A stretch of DNA of 64,000 nt from Streptomyces sp. MP131-18 (lineage in GTDB: Bacteria > Actinomycetota > Actinomycetes > Streptomycetales > Streptomycetaceae). Shown here piece after piece: positions 33,605 to 40,947 of the stretch (positions are counted from its first letter, which is position 1; each line of letters opens with the position of its first letter). The position numbers were made by a program, and so were the translations under genes. The notes beneath the pieces are model-generated. The model searched no databases. It was not told where the DNA came from and saw nothing but the letters and a program-made list of their open reading frames with translations. The stretch lies in NCBI RefSeq assembly GCF_001984575.1, contig NZ_LZNS01000001.1, positions 6,909,212-6,973,211 of the forward strand, given 5' to 3'.

Positions 33605-34417
33605 TCACGCGGCCCGGGGCACGCGGTCCTCGTCAGCGCCGCGTTCCGCGTCGGCGGGTCCGCCGGTCCACCGGTGCCACCAGTGGTGGCGGCGGGGGTG
33701 CAGGGCCCGGCCGAGCCGACGGCCCGCGAGCACGTAGCCGAGCAGGGCCCCCGTCATGTTGAGGAAGACGTCGTCGACGTCGAACGCGCGGCCCGCCACG
33801 ATCCAGCCCTGCGCGATCTCCACCATGATCATCACCAGTGCGGTGAACGCCATCACCCGCACCAGGCCGCGGACGCGCGGGAAGAGCATCGGCAGCAGCA
33901 CGCCCCACGGCACCCCGAGCAGCACGTTGCCACCGATCTGCCGGACCGTGTCCTGCCAGTCGGGCTGGTCGAGGTAGGTGCGGATCGAGTGCCCGGGCCG
34001 CAGGTTGGTGTGCACCAGCTCCGTGGCGCCGGGCGAGGGCACCAGGGTGACCCGGGCCAGCGCGACCGCGAACGCCACCATGCAGACCATGGCCAGCCAC
34101 CGGAGCGATTCGCCGTCCGCCCATGGGCCGCCGATGCCCTCGGCGGGCGGGACCAGCGCGGCCAGACCCGCCCCGATGACCAGCATTCCACCGGCCCGCG
34201 GCCAACCGTCGGCCGAGCCGACGGGTACCAGCCACGTCATCGTGCGCAGCGCTTGATCCTCGATCACCGGCCCGGACCGCTCGCGTAGTACGCCCACCAC
34301 ACGCGTACCGGCGAGCGAGGTGACGCGAACCGCGTCCCACCACCGGCCGGACGGCAACACCGCCGCACCACCGGACGGCAACCACTCGGGCAGGATCTCG
34401 GAGGCAGCTCTCGACAT
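33605..34417 (-). CDS. VanZ-like membrane protein fused to an unknown soluble N-terminal domain
   Basis: The 270-residue protein has two parts. Residues 1 to about 100 (LPSGRWWDAVRV, MTWLVPVGSADGW, LVPPAEGIGGPW) resemble a stand-alone Streptomyces protein of unknown function that often accompanies XRE-type regulators; this likeness is from memory. Residues about 105-250 are VanZ-like, with hydrophobic spans at about 107-127, 160-182 and 187-210 and the motifs NVLLGVPWGVLLP and AFDVDDVFLNMTGALLGY. VanZ relatives affect glycopeptide tolerance by an unknown mechanism. The fusion is upstream-adjacent to an XRE regulator on the same strand, matching the usual neighbour of the N-terminal domain. 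Confidence 0.78.
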   Translation of the reverse strand: MSRAASEILPEWLPSGGAAVLPSGRWWDAVRVTSLAGTRVVGVLRERSGPVIEDQALRTMTWLVPVGSADGWPRAGGMLVIGAGLAALVPPAEGIGGPWADGESLRWLAMVCMVAFAVALARVTLVPSPGATELVHTNLRPGHSIRTYLDQPDWQDTVRQIGGNVLLGVPWGVLLPMLFPRVRGLVRVMAFTALVMIMVEIAQGWIVAGRAFDVDDVFLNMTGALLGYVLAGRRLGRALHPRRHHWWHRWTGGPADAERGADEDRVPRAA

Positions 34418-34525
34418 GTTCGCTCCTGTGACAGGTCATGTGCTGACCGTCACAGCGTGGCGTGTGCAACAGTCCGTGGTGTTCCCGTAACTGGGAACAA
34501 CAGGGGGTGTTGCCGCGTAGCGCGT

Positions 34526-35731
34526 CTACAAGCCGACCCAGGCCGCCAGCGACGCGAGGGTGCCCGGGACCGCGCGCGACCGACGGACCAACACGCCGAC
34601 CGTCTCCCGCATCAGCGGGTGATACCGAGCCTGCTGTGGCGCCGCCTCGCGCGCCCGGAACAACTCCTCCTGCGCCGCCTCCGACCGGCCCATCCGCGAG
34701 TAGGCCCGCGCCAGCTCCATGTGATAGCGGCCGACCCGCATCCGCGGGTGATCCGCCGGGAACCGCACCTTCCGCGCGGACTTCATCGCCTCGCCGAGCT
34801 GCCCCAGCTCGACCGCGGTCGCGACATCGAAGTGGGCGACACTGGTCAGCCCGAACGACGCCCAGTACACCAGGGGCACATCCCTGCCGATGCGGTCGGC
34901 GACGGCACGGGCCTCCGTCATCCGCTCCTTGACGTCCTCGGCGTTCTTCGCCTGCGCTGTGGCGATGGCTCCCGCGAGGTGGAGACTCCCGGACACCGCG
35001 AGCGCCGGCACGGAACGGGGCGCGTCATGCTGTGCCACGAGCTGGTGGGCGTGGTCGAGGACGCGGAGCGCCATCGGGTTGTCGCTGCGGCGCAACAGCA
35101 TGCTCGATCGGCGCTGGAGCCGTAGTGCCAGGAGCAGCGGGTCCTGGGCCTGCTCGCCCATGAAGCCCATGCGTTCCAGTGCGATGGAGGCGAGGTGGTG
35201 GAACCCCAGCCGGTAGGCGAATTCGTAGGCCACCCAGTAGCACCACGCGAGTTGCGCAGCGGCTCGGCGGCGCTCGGCTCCTTCCGGCAGACCGCTGATG
35301 ATCGTAGTCAGCTCGGACAGCAGCGCCGGCAGCCGGTCACCCGTCCTGGTGTACTCAGTCGCGCAGGCCGCTTTGCACAGCTCGTCGACCTCGGCCGACA
35401 CCTGCTGGAGGGGCCTGGGCCGGATGCCCGGATCGGGTCCGAGGTCGTACGTGTCGAGGGCGTAAGTCAGCGGCGCGATCATGCGGTCGAGCTGGTCCTG
35501 CCGCATCTCTTCGAGGTACGGCTGGCCGTTGAGCACGGCGACATCGACTTCGAGCGCGCGGGCGACGGCCGCGACGACAGCGGGGGAGGCGGGCGACAGC
35601 CCTGCCTCGATCTTCGCGATGGTGCCCCGGGAGACGAACGCGCGCTGTGCCAAGCCCGCTTGGGTGAGGTGACGCAGCTTCCTGTAGTCGGCGATCCGTG
35701 CGCCGGTGTGGTCGTCAGCGGGACGTCGCAT
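34526..35731 (-). CDS. XRE-family helix-turn-helix regulator with TPR-like C-terminus
   Basis: The 401-residue protein has an N-terminal XRE helix-turn-helix (residues about 9-70: ARIADYRKLRHLTQAGLAQR ... SRGTIAKIEAGL) and a long helical C-terminus with repeat-like alpha-alpha units (EMRQDQLDRM to AAWVGL). Such regulators are numerous in Streptomyces and usually act with small neighbouring proteins. The gene downstream encodes the VanZ fusion protein, whose N-terminal part resembles such a partner. Confidence 0.88.
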   Translation of the reverse strand: MRRPADDHTGARIADYRKLRHLTQAGLAQRAFVSRGTIAKIEAGLSPASPAVVAAVARALEVDVAVLNGQPYLEEMRQDQLDRMIAPLTYALDTYDLGPDPGIRPRPLQQVSAEVDELCKAACATEYTRTGDRLPALLSELTTIISGLPEGAERRRAAAQLAWCYWVAYEFAYRLGFHHLASIALERMGFMGEQAQDPLLLALRLQRRSSMLLRRSDNPMALRVLDHAHQLVAQHDAPRSVPALAVSGSLHLAGAIATAQAKNAEDVKERMTEARAVADRIGRDVPLVYWASFGLTSVAHFDVATAVELGQLGEAMKSARKVRFPADHPRMRVGRYHMELARAYSRMGRSEAAQEELFRAREAAPQQARYHPLMRETVGVLVRRSRAVPGTLASLAAWVGL

Positions 35732-35772
35732 GCCGAACTCCGTTCTGAACTCAGACCATCAGGACGGTACCT

Positions 35773-35818
35773 CCCGTAAGTACCCGTAAGTACCCGGGCG
35801 AACAGCGAACAGCGAACA
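35773..35818. repeat. Short tandem repeats: 2 x 10 bp and 3 x 7 bp
   Basis: CCCGTAAGTA occurs twice in a row at 35773-35792, and GCGAACA three times in a row at 35798-35818, ending at the left edge of a terminator hairpin. They lie in the promoter region of the XRE gene. Copy number could vary by slippage. Confidence 0.9.
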
Positions 35819-35841
35819 GCCCCGCCGTGACCGGCGGGGCT
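35818..35841. terminator. Intrinsic terminator hairpin after the sugar dehydrogenase gene
   Basis: AGCCCCGCCG and CGGCGGGGCT form a perfect 10-bp stem with a TGAC loop. It lies 61 bp past the stop of the minus-strand dehydrogenase gene and before the XRE promoter region. No U-tract follows, as is usual in Streptomyces. Confidence 0.85.
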
Positions 35842-35901
35842 GTTGTGCTGCGGCCGTTCTGCGGGCGGCGTTACTGCCGCACGCCGCCCGGCGTGGGGGC
35901 A

Positions 35902-38034
35902 TCAGTGGGTGGGCGTCAGTACGACCTCCGCCCTGCCGGTGACCGGCGGGGTGCCGACATCGGAGCCGGGGTCGGTGTAGGAGGCGTTGAACACGCCGGC
36001 GAGATTGTCCTCACCCTCGTGCCCCTCCGGGTGCGACGTCCGGATCGTTCCGGAGCAGCCGGTGGCGGAGGACTGCGGGTGGCCGTGGGTGTCGTGGCCG
36101 AGGATGTACGACACGGTGACCTGGGCACAGTCGACCGGCTGGTCGTCCGTCACCTCGACCTCGAACGCGACCTCGTCGCCGAAGGCGAACTCGTCCCCGT
36201 CCTGCGGGGTCACGAAGGTGACGACCGGCCGGTCGTTGCCGACCGAGATCTCCACCTCGGCCGACGCGGAACGCCCGCGGTGGCGCCCGCCGTGGTCGGT
36301 CACCTGGAGGCTGGCCAGGAACAGGTCGTTCTCCTCGTAGGTGTGCTGCGGGTTCGGCTCGCGGGAGTCGACCCGCCCGTCCGAGTCGAAGTCCCAGGCG
36401 TAGCTCAGGCGGTCGCCCTCGGCGTCCGCCGTGCCCTCGCTGGAGAACGACACGGTCAGCGGCGCGTCCCCGGACGTCACGTCGGCGCTCGCCACCGGCA
36501 CCGGCGAGTGGTTGCCGCCGGACCCGATGTGGTCGATGCGGGCCAGCTGCGCCGCGTCGTTCTCCGCGAAGTAGCCCTCGCCGTACTCCAGGACGTACAG
36601 CGCGCCGTCGGGGCCGAACTCCATGTCGATCACGCCCCAGAGCTCGATGCCGGGTACCACGTCCTCCATGTCGGTCAGCTCGCCCGACCGGTCGAAGTGG
36701 AAGCCCTTGATGTAGTGGCGCGTCCACTCGTAGAACAGCGGGACGCCGTCGTACTCACGCGGCCAGGCGACCGGGTGCCGGCCGATCGCCGTCCACGGGT
36801 TGTAGTCGTACGCGGGGCCGGCCATGGGCGCCACGCCGCCCTCGCCCAGCTCGGGGAACTCCTCGGACGGCGAGCCCGGGTACCACACGTCGGGCTGCTC
36901 GACCGGCGGCAGTTCGGTGAGGCCGGTGTTGTGCGGCGACTCGTTGACCGGCGCGGCGCAGTCGAACGCCTCGCCCGACGTCTCGGCGGCGAAGTCGTAG
37001 TCGATGTACGGCAGGTCGGGCGTCACACAGTAGGGCCAGCCGTGGTTGCCCGCGTCCCTGGCCACGAACCATTTGCCGTGCCCCTGGGGACCGCGCTCCG
37101 GGTCCGGTTCGCCCGCGTCCGGCGAGTAGTCGCCGACGAACAGGTCGCCGGTCTGCCGGTCGATCTCGATGCGGAACGGGTTGCGCAGGCCCATGAGGTA
37201 GATCTCCGGGCGGGTCTGCGGGGTGCCGGGGGCGAACAGGTTGCCCCGCGGAATGGTGTACGAGCCGTCCCGGCCCACCCGGATGCGCAGCACCTTCCCG
37301 CGCAGGTCGTCGGTGTTGGCCGCGGTGCGCTGCGCGTCGAAGGCGGGGTTGCGCCCCTCGCGCTCGTCGATGGGCGTGTAGCCGCCCGACTCGAACGGGT
37401 TGGTGTCGTCGCCCGTGGCCAGGTACAGGTCGCCCCTGCGGTCGAACGCGATGTCGCCGCCGACGTGGCAGCACACGCCGCGGTCCGCGTCGACGTCCAG
37501 GATCTGCTGCTCGGAGTCGAGGTCGATGGTGTCCCCGTTCAGCTTGAAACGGGACAGCCGCGTCACACCCTCGAACGGCTCGAAGTCCGCCGGCTCCCCG
37601 GTGGTGGGCGCGTCGCCCTCGTTGACGTCCGGGGTGTCCGGGTTGTCCACGGGGGTGTCGAGAACGGGCGCGTAATACAGGTAGACCCAGCGGTTGGTGA
37701 TGCCGTTGAACCCGGGGTCCACGGCGATGCTCTGGAGGCCCTCCTCGTCGTGCTCGTACACGTCGAGCTGGGCGGCGAGCGTATTGAGGCCGCTGTCGGG
37801 GTCGTTGAGCCAGACCTCGCCGTTCCTGGTGGTGTGCAGGACCCGGGAGTCCGGCAGGACGACCAGGTCGATCGGCTCGCCGGGCGTGTCGTTGAGGGTG
37901 ACCTTCTGGAACGCTTCGTCGGCGGGGGCGGTTTCCTCCGGCGGATGGTTCTCGTGGGCCGCCGCGGGGGCGGGGGCGGTCAGCAGCCCCGCGGCCATGA
38001 GCGCCGCGGTGGCAAGGATGGGCAGGGTGCGCAT
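35902..38034 (-). CDS. Secreted PQQ-type glucose/sorbosone dehydrogenase with PKD domain
   Basis: The 710-residue protein has a Sec signal peptide (residues 1-26, AAA site). The first 500 residues form a six-bladed propeller of the glucose/sorbosone dehydrogenase family: GLQSIAVDPGF, GDLYLATGDDTNPFESGGY, GLRNPFRIEIDRQTGDLFVGD, AGNHGWPYC and MEFGPDGALYVLEYGEG. A PKD domain follows (APLTVSFSSEGTADAEGDRL, YAWDFDSDG), then a second Ig-like domain (DEFAFGDEVAFEVEVTDDQP). It probably oxidises an aldose outside the cell, perhaps with PQQ, and binds a surface by the PKD domain. The downstream-facing neighbour is a sugar isomerase-like protein, which suggests one sugar-processing unit. Confidence 0.9.
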   Translation of the reverse strand: MRTLPILATAALMAAGLLTAPAPAAAHENHPPEETAPADEAFQKVTLNDTPGEPIDLVVLPDSRVLHTTRNGEVWLNDPDSGLNTLAAQLDVYEHDEEGLQSIAVDPGFNGITNRWVYLYYAPVLDTPVDNPDTPDVNEGDAPTTGEPADFEPFEGVTRLSRFKLNGDTIDLDSEQQILDVDADRGVCCHVGGDIAFDRRGDLYLATGDDTNPFESGGYTPIDEREGRNPAFDAQRTAANTDDLRGKVLRIRVGRDGSYTIPRGNLFAPGTPQTRPEIYLMGLRNPFRIEIDRQTGDLFVGDYSPDAGEPDPERGPQGHGKWFVARDAGNHGWPYCVTPDLPYIDYDFAAETSGEAFDCAAPVNESPHNTGLTELPPVEQPDVWYPGSPSEEFPELGEGGVAPMAGPAYDYNPWTAIGRHPVAWPREYDGVPLFYEWTRHYIKGFHFDRSGELTDMEDVVPGIELWGVIDMEFGPDGALYVLEYGEGYFAENDAAQLARIDHIGSGGNHSPVPVASADVTSGDAPLTVSFSSEGTADAEGDRLSYAWDFDSDGRVDSREPNPQHTYEENDLFLASLQVTDHGGRHRGRSASAEVEISVGNDRPVVTFVTPQDGDEFAFGDEVAFEVEVTDDQPVDCAQVTVSYILGHDTHGHPQSSATGCSGTIRTSHPEGHEGEDNLAGVFNASYTDPGSDVGTPPVTGRAEVVLTPTH

Positions 38035-38136
38035 GACGACCTTTCGTGGCGTTCCGGCCTGGGCGGGCGCCGCCGGGCAGGAACCGGTCGGGTTCTTCTG
38101 GGCGTTCTGAGCCGTGAACGGCGCGACTGCCGGACC

Positions 38137-39099
38137 TCAGCAGCGCCCGTGACGGAGGTAGGCGTAGCCGACCTCGGCGGTCTGCTGGGGCGTCACGTCC
38201 GGGGTGTCGTTCTCCACGATGTACTCCTTGACCGGATGGGCCCGGAAGATTCGCTCGAAGTCGATCATCCCGGTCCCCACGTCGACGGTGTCCCCGGTGA
38301 CCGGGTCGCGGTCCTTGACGTGGTACTGGAGCACACGCTGCGGCGCGGACCTGATGACGTCGATGGTGAAGCGCTCCGGGTCGCGGACTCCGTCGCCGCT
38401 CTCGATGCCGCCGGTGACGGCCCAGTGAATGTCGATCTCCAGGTGCACCAGACGCGGGTCGAGCTCCGAGGTCAGCACGTCCCAGGGCGTCACGCCGCCG
38501 CCGAGGTCGCGGGTGAACTCGTGGGCGTGGTTGTGGTACCCGTAACGCACGCCGTAGCGCCGCGCCCTGGCCGCCTCGTGGTTCATCTGCTCGGCGAAGC
38601 GCTTCCAGTCGTCCAGGACCTCGGAGTCCAGGTAGGGCACGTTCATGTACGACTGACCCAGCGTCCTGGCGTCGCGCAGCTTGGTCTCCAGGGCCTCCTC
38701 GTCGGCGCTGATGTCGTTGTGGCTCGACGTGGCCCGGACGCCTATGTCCTCGTAGAAGGCGAGCAGTTCCTCCGCGGTGCGGCCGAAGAGGCCCAGGGCC
38801 TGCTCGACCCGGGGGTACCCGATGCGGGCCACCGCGCGCAGGGTCTCGTCGAAGCCGCGCTCGCCGTTCAGGTCGTCGCGCATCGAGTACAGCTGCAGAC
38901 TGATGCGCCCCGGGGGCACGAGCGGACGCCCGCGCCGGTGCGTGTGGGCGTGCGCGCCCGGCGCGGTGGCCACTCCCGCGGCGAGCGCGCCGGCGCCCAC
39001 CGCGCCCGCGAAGGCGCCCCTGAGCATGGCGCGCCTGCCGGGGCCGCGCTGGGCACGCGCGGCGCTCAGCGCCTGTTCATCCGGAAATCCGTAACACAT
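38137..39099 (-). CDS. Tat-exported sugar phosphate isomerase/epimerase-like TIM-barrel protein
   Basis: The 320-residue protein has a twin-arginine signal (RRAMLRGAFAGAVGAGALAA near residues 22-42), which implies export in a folded, metal-loaded state. The mature part is a xylose-isomerase-like TIM barrel: ISLQLYSMRDDL, GVRATSSHNDIS, VRYGYHNHAHEF with metal-binding His/Glu, LEIDIHWAVTGG, and YHVKDRD. It is upstream of the sugar dehydrogenase gene by 102 bp on the same strand, so both may form an operon. A strong promoter with an operator-like repeat lies at 39329-39365. Confidence 0.9.
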   Translation of the reverse strand: MCYGFPDEQALSAARAQRGPGRRAMLRGAFAGAVGAGALAAGVATAPGAHAHTHRRGRPLVPPGRISLQLYSMRDDLNGERGFDETLRAVARIGYPRVEQALGLFGRTAEELLAFYEDIGVRATSSHNDISADEEALETKLRDARTLGQSYMNVPYLDSEVLDDWKRFAEQMNHEAARARRYGVRYGYHNHAHEFTRDLGGGVTPWDVLTSELDPRLVHLEIDIHWAVTGGIESGDGVRDPERFTIDVIRSAPQRVLQYHVKDRDPVTGDTVDVGTGMIDFERIFRAHPVKEYIVENDTPDVTPQQTAEVGYAYLRHGRC

Positions 39100-39460
39100 G
39101 GCGGCTCCTGTCGGGGAAGGTCGGTACTACGGCGGGCCCCGCCGCGGGCTCGCGGAACGGGGCGCGGGGCCGGTGGGGCGGGGACCGGGGCGAGACGGCG
39201 GGCCGGGGATCGTGGGGCGGGGGCACGCGCCGGGGAACGCGCGGGCGTGCGCTCATCGAGGGTCGCGAGCCGGGATGTTCGTCGATTCCTGCGGGCCGGA
39301 CGTCTCCGGCGCGCCTGCCATGGCCGACAACGTAGAAACGACTTTCCTCATAGTCAAGAGAAAGTTCCGCACTTTTGCGCGAAACCCTGTCCAAGAGCGG
39401 TACAAAGCCCCGGAAGCCCGCCGGTGCACGCCCCGCGTTCCGGCTGCGTAGGGTCGGGGC
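39100..39460. other. Intergenic control region of the isomerase/dehydrogenase operon
   Basis: This 361-bp gap lies between the divergent isomerase-like and hydrolase genes. The GC-rich part near 39120-39250 would be an untranslated leader of about 220 nt for the isomerase. The AT-richer part near 39310-39380 holds the promoter and repeat described at 39329-39365. No further gene or RNA was recognised. Confidence 0.6.
39329..39365 (-). promoter_or_regulatory. Promoter with overlapping ACTTTC/GAAAGT operator
   Basis: On the minus strand TTGACT (39357-39352) and TACGTT (39334-39329) are separated by 17 bp. The inverted repeat ACTTTC (39341-39346) and GAAAGT (39360-39365) flanks the -35 element with a 13-bp gap. 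The geometry fits repression of the isomerase/dehydrogenase transcript. A ROK-type repressor is one guess; no regulator gene is adjacent. Confidence 0.65.
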
Positions 39461-40261
39461 ATGCCCACAGCCATCACCCGGGACGGCGTCACGCTCCACC
39501 ACCAGACCCGAGGCCGCGGCGAGCCGCTTCTGCTGCTGCCCGGTCAGTCCAACAGCCACCACTGGTGGGACGGAGTCCGGGAGGACTTCGAGGAGGCCGG
39601 CTACCGCACCACGACGTTCGACTACCGCGGCACCGGCGCGAGCGACAAGCCCGACCTGCCCTACAGCACCCGCGAGTTCGCGGCCGACGCCGTCGCCGTG
39701 CTCGACGCACTCGGGGTGCGGCGCGCCCACGTCTACGGCACGTCCATGGGCGGCCGGGTCGCCCAGTGGCTCGCGGCCGACCACCGCGACCGGGTCGCCG
39801 CGCTCGTCCTCGGCTGCACCTCACCCGGCGGCGAGCACGGCGTGGAACGCGGCTACGACGTCAGGAAGGCGCTGTCACAGCCGGACCGCAAGGCGGCGGG
39901 CCGCACCCTGCTCGAACTCATGTACACACCCGCGTGGTTGGCCACCCACCGCGGCCCGTACCGGACCGTGGGCGATCCGGGCATGCCCGCGCACGCCCGG
40001 CGCCGCCACCTGGCCGCGAGCGCGGAGCACGACGCCTGGGACGCGCTGCCCCGCATCACCGCCCCGACCCTCGTCATCCACGGCACCGACGACAGGTTCA
40101 ACCCCGCGGCCAACGCCCCGCTCCTGGCCGACCGCATCCCGAACGCCACCACGCACCTCGTTCCCGGCGCCAGGCACGCCTACTTCGAGGAGTTCCGCGA
40201 GACCGCCTCCCCGGCCGTCCTGGACTTCCTCGCCCCCCACCGGCAACTCGCCGACCGATAA
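39461..40261 (+). CDS. Alpha/beta hydrolase
   Basis: The 266-residue protein has the alpha/beta-hydrolase layout: oxyanion region LLLLPGQSNSHHWW, YRGTGASDKPD, nucleophile Ser in VYGTSMGGRVAQW, acid Asp in IHGTDDRFNP, and His in VPGARHAYFEE. Length and motifs resemble 3-oxoadipate enol-lactonase and haloperoxidase-type hydrolases. No pathway genes adjoin it, so the ester or lactone it acts on is unknown. Confidence 0.9.
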   Translation: MPTAITRDGVTLHHQTRGRGEPLLLLPGQSNSHHWWDGVREDFEEAGYRTTTFDYRGTGASDKPDLPYSTREFAADAVAVLDALGVRRAHVYGTSMGGRVAQWLAADHRDRVAALVLGCTSPGGEHGVERGYDVRKALSQPDRKAAGRTLLELMYTPAWLATHRGPYRTVGDPGMPAHARRRHLAASAEHDAWDALPRITAPTLVIHGTDDRFNPAANAPLLADRIPNATTHLVPGARHAYFEEFRETASPAVLDFLAPHRQLADR

Positions 40262-40340
40262 CGTCAGCACACGTCGGCGGAGGTGGCCGAGTGCACGCGG
40301 TACGGGAGAAGCGCCGACGGCACGATGGGGAGACGACGCC

Positions 40341-40721
40341 ATGGCCACCTTCAAGTATTTCTTCGATCCGGGATCGGGCACCGTGCTGTGGGCCGTCGGG
40401 CGGGAGGCCCGCGAAGTCTGGGACTATGCGGTCGATCACAATCGGCTGCCCGTCAGTCAGGAGCTCCGGGATGAATTGTCGAGACTGGTGAACTGGTTCG
40501 ACACGTCGCTGAACTGGGATTACCCCCCTGACCCCGGACCGTGGCGCGAAGCGGAGTGCCGCCGGTTCAACGAGGCAGCACTCCGGGCCATCGATCGTCT
40601 GCGTACCGAGCTCGGGCAGGGATGGCAGATCCTCAACGAGTTCAGCGAGCTCCACGAGGACCCGGACCTGGACCGCTACGAGGCCGACCCCGCCAATTTC
40701 GATCGCTCGAATTGCCAGTGA
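40341..40721 (+). CDS. Hypothetical protein, 126 residues
   Basis: ATG 40341 follows GGGGAG. The soluble, Trp/Asp/Glu-rich product (FDPGSGTVLWAVGREAREVW, DYAVDHNRLPVSQELRDELS, WFDTSLNWDYPPDPGPW) has no recognised domain. It ends 87 bp before the threonine leader peptide. Codon bias is milder than its neighbours. It could be an antitoxin-like or immunity-like small protein, but there is no evidence beyond composition. Confidence 0.7.
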   Translation: MATFKYFFDPGSGTVLWAVGREAREVWDYAVDHNRLPVSQELRDELSRLVNWFDTSLNWDYPPDPGPWREAECRRFNEAALRAIDRLRTELGQGWQILNEFSELHEDPDLDRYEADPANFDRSNCQ

Positions 40722-40808
40722 GCACCGGGCCGCTCTTGGTAAGGGACTTGTGGAAAACGATGTCTATCCGTGCGATCCGGTGCGGGGCGCTCTGCTACGG
40801 TTGCCGGT

Positions 40809-40862
40809 ATGAAGCGCGCTGTGTTCGAGACGACGACGCCGGAGAGTGTCCCGGCGCGCTGA
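40809..40862 (+). CDS. thrL: Threonine leader peptide of the thrS attenuator
   Basis: A 17-codon frame encodes MKRAVFETTTPESVPAR, with three consecutive ACG threonine codons at positions 8-10. It precedes a strong terminator (40879-40906) and the short threonyl-tRNA synthetase gene. This is the layout of ribosome-mediated attenuation: scarce charged Thr-tRNA would stall the ribosome on the ACG run and prevent terminator formation. Segments AGCGCGCT (813-820) and GCGCGCT (854-860) can pair and may form the alternative leader structure. The start has only a weak ribosome binding site. Confidence 0.8.
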   Translation: MKRAVFETTTPESVPAR

Positions 40863-40878
40863 CAGACGTTTTGTTCTC

Positions 40879-40906
40879 AAGCCCCGGGGCGAGTGCCCCG
40901 GGGCTT
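40879..40906 (+). terminator. Attenuator terminator upstream of thrS
   Basis: AAGCCCCGGGGC and GCCCCGGGGCTT form a perfect 12-bp stem with a GAGT loop, followed by CTTCCTGT. It starts 16 nt after the leader-peptide stop and lies 41 nt before the synthetase start, so it can control read-through. Confidence 0.88.
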
Positions 40907-40947
40907 CTTCCTGTGGTCACCCGTCCCATGACCGCAAGGAGATCCCC

